From: Cytophagales bacterium
Lineage (GTDB): Bacteria > Bacteroidota > Bacteroidia > Cytophagales > Cyclobacteriaceae
Direction of reading: 5' to 3'
Assembly (NCBI GenBank): GCA_003504855.1
Contig: DNZD01000355.1
Location: 1 to 7,510 of the forward strand
DNA: 7,510 nucleotides
How positions within the stretch are numbered: the first letter of the stretch is position 1; every line of letters begins with the position of its first letter. The position numbers and the translations under genes were made by a program. Below are positions 5,069 through 7,510 of the stretch, in pieces. The notes under the pieces were generated by a model. That model was given only the letters and a program-made list of their open reading frames with translations. It did not search any database and was not told the DNA's origin.

Positions 5069-5655
5069 TCGGTATGCCGCTCCCGCAGCACTTGTTCTAC
5101 GTCTGCTGTGGTGTAGCCTTTGGCTGAAAGCAGTACGAGGTAGTGGTACATGAGGTCAGCTGCTTCGTTGAGAAACCGCGTGCGATCATTGTCTTTGGCC
5201 TCAATCACCAGTTCAACCGCCTCTTCACCCACCTTCTGGGCAATCTTATTGATGCCGTGATGGAAGAGGTGGTTGGTGTAGGAACCTGACTTGGGATTTC
5301 TCTTGCGTTCATCAATAACAGCCTCCAGAAAGCCCAGCCCTGCCTTTTGATTTTTTTCCTGAAAGCAGGTATCTGCACCGGTATGACAAACAATGCCGCG
5401 TGGCTTAGCCTTGATCAGAAGTGTGTCGCGGTCACAGTCTGGAATCATCGTTACTACTTCGAGGTAGTTGCCGGATGTCTCACCTTTAGTCCAGAGCCGT
5501 TCCCTGGATCGGGAGAAGAACGTGACCCTTTTCTCGTCGATGGTCTTTTGGTAGGCTTCTTTGTTCATGAAGCCCAGCATCAGCACTTTTTCTGTCTGAG
5601 CATCCTGCACGACGCAGGGGAGTAGCCCATTCATTTTGTTGAAATTAAGTTCCAT
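5065..5655 (-). CDS. hisI: Bifunctional phosphoribosyl-AMP cyclohydrolase / phosphoribosyl-ATP pyrophosphatase
   Basis: This HisIE fusion catalyses steps two and three of histidine synthesis: the HisE domain splits pyrophosphate from phosphoribosyl-ATP and the HisI domain opens the adenine ring. The 196-residue length fits the fused family. The HisI domain (about 1-108) shows SRSRERLWTKGETSGN (48-63), the metal-binding DCDRD (73-77) and the zinc cysteines C90 and C97 in CHTGADTCF. The HisE domain (about 109-193) shows KVGEEAVELVIEA (141-153) and EAADLMYHYLVLL (165-176 region). The start is ATG at 5655, preceded by a C-run and no Shine-Dalgarno sequence. The gene follows hisF after 9 bases and is the last of the operon in this direction, ending head-on against arsC. 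Confidence 0.97.
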   Translation of the reverse strand: MELNFNKMNGLLPCVVQDAQTEKVLMLGFMNKEAYQKTIDEKRVTFFSRSRERLWTKGETSGNYLEVVTMIPDCDRDTLLIKAKPRGIVCHTGADTCFQEKNQKAGLGFLEAVIDERKRNPKSGSYTNHLFHHGINKIAQKVGEEAVELVIEAKDNDRTRFLNEAADLMYHYLVLLSAKGYTTADVEQVLRERHTD

Positions 5656-5664
5656 GGGGGGTGT

Positions 5665-6417
5665 TTAGCGTACAGGGATGTGATGGCTTCTAAGATACTG
5701 CTTCAGGTCGGAAATAGGGATTTCATTGAAGTGAAAAACACTTGCCGCCAACGCTGCGTCGGCCTTACCCCGTACAAACACATCCAGAAAGTGCTCTGGT
5801 TTGCCGGCCCCGCCTGACGCAATCACAGGGATGGTAAGTAGTTGATTGAGTTTTTCGAGGGGGTCTATGGCAAACCCGTCGTGGGTGCCGTCGTGGTCCA
5901 TGCTGGTGAACAGGATTTCACCAGCTCCCCGTTCCTGACACTCTTTCGCCCAGGAAAACAGTTTGCGGTCCGTTGGCCGGGTGCCTCCATGGGTATGCAC
6001 GACCCAGGGGTTATCCACCTTACGTGCATCGATGGCCACCACAATAAACTGAGATCCGAATTCCTTACAGAGTTCGTCAATCAGTTCCGGGCGCCTGACA
6101 GCGGCTGAGTTGATACTTACTTTGTCGGCCCCGGCATCAAGCAGAGGCGCTACATCTTCGAGTGAGCCAATACCGCCGCCTACCGTAAATGGGATGTTGA
6201 TGTGTCGGGCAATTTCACGCACGAGCGAACTGAATGTTTTTCGTTCCTCCTGGGTAGCGCTTATGTCAAGAAACACCAACTCATCAATACCCTGACTGGC
6301 ATAGAGGGCACCCAAAGCTACCGGGTCACCAGCATCCCGAAGATTCTCAAAGTGAGTACCCTTGACGGTTCTTCCGTTCTTGATGTCCAGACAGGCGATG
6401 ATTCTTTTGGTAAGCAC
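5665..6417 (-). CDS. hisF: Imidazole glycerol phosphate synthase, cyclase subunit
   Basis: HisF is a (beta/alpha)8 barrel that uses ammonia delivered by HisH to turn PRFAR into imidazole glycerol phosphate and AICAR, the step linking histidine and purine synthesis. The 250 residues match the usual length. The catalytic aspartates fall at the standard numbers: D11 in [11 protein letters not shown] and D130 in VVAIDARK. Phosphate-binding motifs are also clear: FTVGGGIGS (77-85) and VIASGGAGK near the C-terminus. The start codon is GTG at 6417; no ATG is available at this end and the residues [11 protein letters not shown] are exactly as expected. It lies 8 bases after the hisA stop and 9 before hisIE, so it is in the same operon and its partner hisH is two genes upstream. 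Confidence 0.97.
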   Translation of the reverse strand: MLTKRIIACLDIKNGRTVKGTHFENLRDAGDPVALGALYASQGIDELVFLDISATQEERKTFSSLVREIARHINIPFTVGGGIGSLEDVAPLLDAGADKVSINSAAVRRPELIDELCKEFGSQFIVVAIDARKVDNPWVVHTHGGTRPTDRKLFSWAKECQERGAGEILFTSMDHDGTHDGFAIDPLEKLNQLLTIPVIASGGAGKPEHFLDVFVRGKADAALAASVFHFNEIPISDLKQYLRSHHIPVR

Positions 6418-6425
6418 GGGAATGC

Positions 6426-7139
6426 TTATATTTTCTTTAGTTCAGAAAGCTTGATCTTGTTTTCATAGATCGCTTTGCCCACAATGGCGCCATGGATTTT
6501 GAGGTAATTAAGTTCTTCGAGGTCTTTGAGAGAACTGATGCCGCCACTGGCGATGATGTGAAGCTCTGGAAACCGGCTCTTCAGTTTTTTGTACAATCCA
6601 AAATTGGGTCCCTGCAACATGCCATCGGTATGGATGTCGGTGCAGGAGATGTACTCAAGTCCTTTGGAGATAAACTGATTGACCAGGCTATACACGGTAA
6701 CGGGGGTTTCTTCAGTCCAGCCTGACATTTGGATCAGCTCATTCTTGACATCGGTGCTCAGGATAAAATTTTCCGGACCGAACTGCTGCATCAGGTTGAT
6801 GAACAATTCCGGATTGCGGACAGCCATACTGCCTATGTTTATTTGCTCGATGCCAAGGTCCAGTAATTCCTCTACTTCCTGTTCTGTTTTTACTCCACCG
6901 CCAAAGTCAACCTTCAGCGCAGTTTCTGCCTGGATGGATTCAATGATTTTCCAATTGACCACGCGACCCTTTTTGGCACCGTCCAGGTCAACCAGGTGAA
7001 GGTATTCAAGATCTGCTGCTTCAAATTCTTTAGCTACTTCAACGGGGTTTTCACGGTATACTTTCATTTTCCCGTAGTCACCTTGCGTCAGGCGGACGCA
7101 CTTTCCTCCGATGATATCGATGGCTGGTATTATTTTCAT
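6426..7139 (-). CDS. hisA: ProFAR isomerase (phosphoribosylformimino-AICAR ribotide isomerase)
   Basis: HisA performs the Amadori rearrangement of ProFAR to PRFAR, the substrate of HisF/HisH. The protein has 237 residues, the usual length, and the same half-barrel repeat as HisF. The general base D8 is in [15 protein letters not shown], and the second catalytic aspartate is D130 in [15 protein letters not shown] (79-85) and IIASGGIS near the C-terminus form the two phosphate sites. The ATG at 7139 overlaps the hisH stop as ATGA (7136-7139), a sign of translational coupling. The product is about 8 bases upstream of hisF. Nothing is unusual in the protein. Confidence 0.97.
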   Translation of the reverse strand: MKIIPAIDIIGGKCVRLTQGDYGKMKVYRENPVEVAKEFEAADLEYLHLVDLDGAKKGRVVNWKIIESIQAETALKVDFGGGVKTEQEVEELLDLGIEQINIGSMAVRNPELFINLMQQFGPENFILSTDVKNELIQMSGWTEETPVTVYSLVNQFISKGLEYISCTDIHTDGMLQGPNFGLYKKLKSRFPELHIIASGGISSLKDLEELNYLKIHGAIVGKAIYENKIKLSELKKI

Positions 7140-7510
7140 CGCGTGGGCTGCGAGTTAAGAAAATTCCGGATAACAATTACCCCGGTTTCTGCGGATTTTT
7201 CCGGGTGAAACTGGACGGCATGGAAGTTTCCCTTTCTCAATGCGGCGCTAAAGGGTTGACCGTACGTTGTTTGTGCAGACGTGTAGCCACCAACGGGCAC
7301 AAAGTAGCTGTGTACAAAATACACGAACTGGCCCCTGAGTCCGGGTTCGAGCCAACTATTCACCTGATCCAGTGTATTCCATCCCATGTGGGGCACTTTT
7401 AGTCCTGGTGTCTGGAATCGCAACACACGCTCATCGAAAATCCCAAGGCAAGGGGTGTCGTTTTCCTCTGAAAACGCGCACATGAGTTGCATGCCCAGGC
7501 AGATGCCCAG
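7136..7510 (-). CDS. hisH: Imidazole glycerol phosphate synthase, glutaminase subunit, 3' part
   Basis: HisH hydrolyses glutamine and channels ammonia to HisF. The frame is open to the window edge at 7510, leaving 124 residues of a family about 195-210 long; the N-terminal third lies outside. The first visible residues are LGICLGMQLM, containing the nucleophile Cys of the class I glutaminase triad (codon at 7501-7499). The other triad members, His and Glu, are in FHAVQFHPEKS near the end. Other family marks are VPHMGWNTL and YFVHSYFVP. The Met at 7492 is internal, not the start. The stop overlaps the hisA start by 4 bases. This order, hisH-hisA-hisF-hisIE, is common among bacteria. Confidence 0.96.
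   Translation of the reverse strand: MGICLGMQLMCAFSEENDTPCLGIFDERVLRFQTPGLKVPHMGWNTLDQVNSWLEPGLRGQFVYFVHSYFVPVGGYTSAQTTYGQPFSAALRKGNFHAVQFHPEKSAETGVIVIRNFLNSQPTR

Noticed and set aside
1..7510. Search for mobile elements, CRISPR arrays, tRNA genes, riboswitches and toxin-antitoxin or defence genes
   Set aside because: Nothing with recognisable motifs, repeat arrays or terminal inverted repeats was found; almost all bases are assigned to housekeeping or arsenic genes.

Overview
The window looks like a chromosomal segment of a Bacteroidota bacterium, possibly Cytophagales-like. This is inference, not proof. It rests on base composition near half G+C by eye, genes that mostly lack Shine-Dalgarno sequences, two stretches resembling the Bacteroidota promoter (TTG/TTTG upstream of TAnnTTTG), and protein styles typical of that phylum. 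No transposase, integrase, tRNA, rRNA, CRISPR array or phage gene is visible. All genes appear intact except the two cut by the window edges.

Layout, left to right. (1) 1-377, + strand: the C-terminal part of riboflavin synthase alpha chain. (2) 378-504: a spacer with two inverted repeats and a tandem 10-bp repeat. (3) 505-996, +: a small soluble protein of unknown function that resembles DUF937 proteins. (4) 1009-1593, - strand: a PAP2-family membrane phosphatase, convergent with the previous gene. (5) 1594-1683: a divergent promoter region. (6) 1684-3162, +: a flavin- and nicotinamide-dependent oxidoreductase of the lipoamide dehydrogenase/SthA fold that has lost both redox cysteines. (7) 3209-5068, +: an arsenic cassette with a perfect 18-bp palindrome, arsR, arsM and arsC. 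(8) 5065-7510, -: the end of a histidine operon, transcribed right to left as hisH (cut), hisA, hisF, hisIE.

How the genes work together. ArsC would reduce arsenate to arsenite, arsenite would release ArsR from the palindrome, and ArsM would methylate arsenite. No arsenite efflux pump (ArsB/Acr3) lies next to them, so the local strategy is reduction plus methylation. The histidine genes encode consecutive middle steps: HisE/HisI remove pyrophosphate and open the ring, HisA isomerises, and HisH/HisF form imidazole glycerol phosphate and AICAR. The ars and his operons run into each other tail to tail and share a CTAG in which each strand reads a TAG stop.

I see no clearly new multi-gene system. 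The best candidates for a second look are the cysteine-less disulfide-reductase-fold enzyme, the pump-less arsRMC cassette with its palindrome, and the possibly leaderless PAP2 gene.
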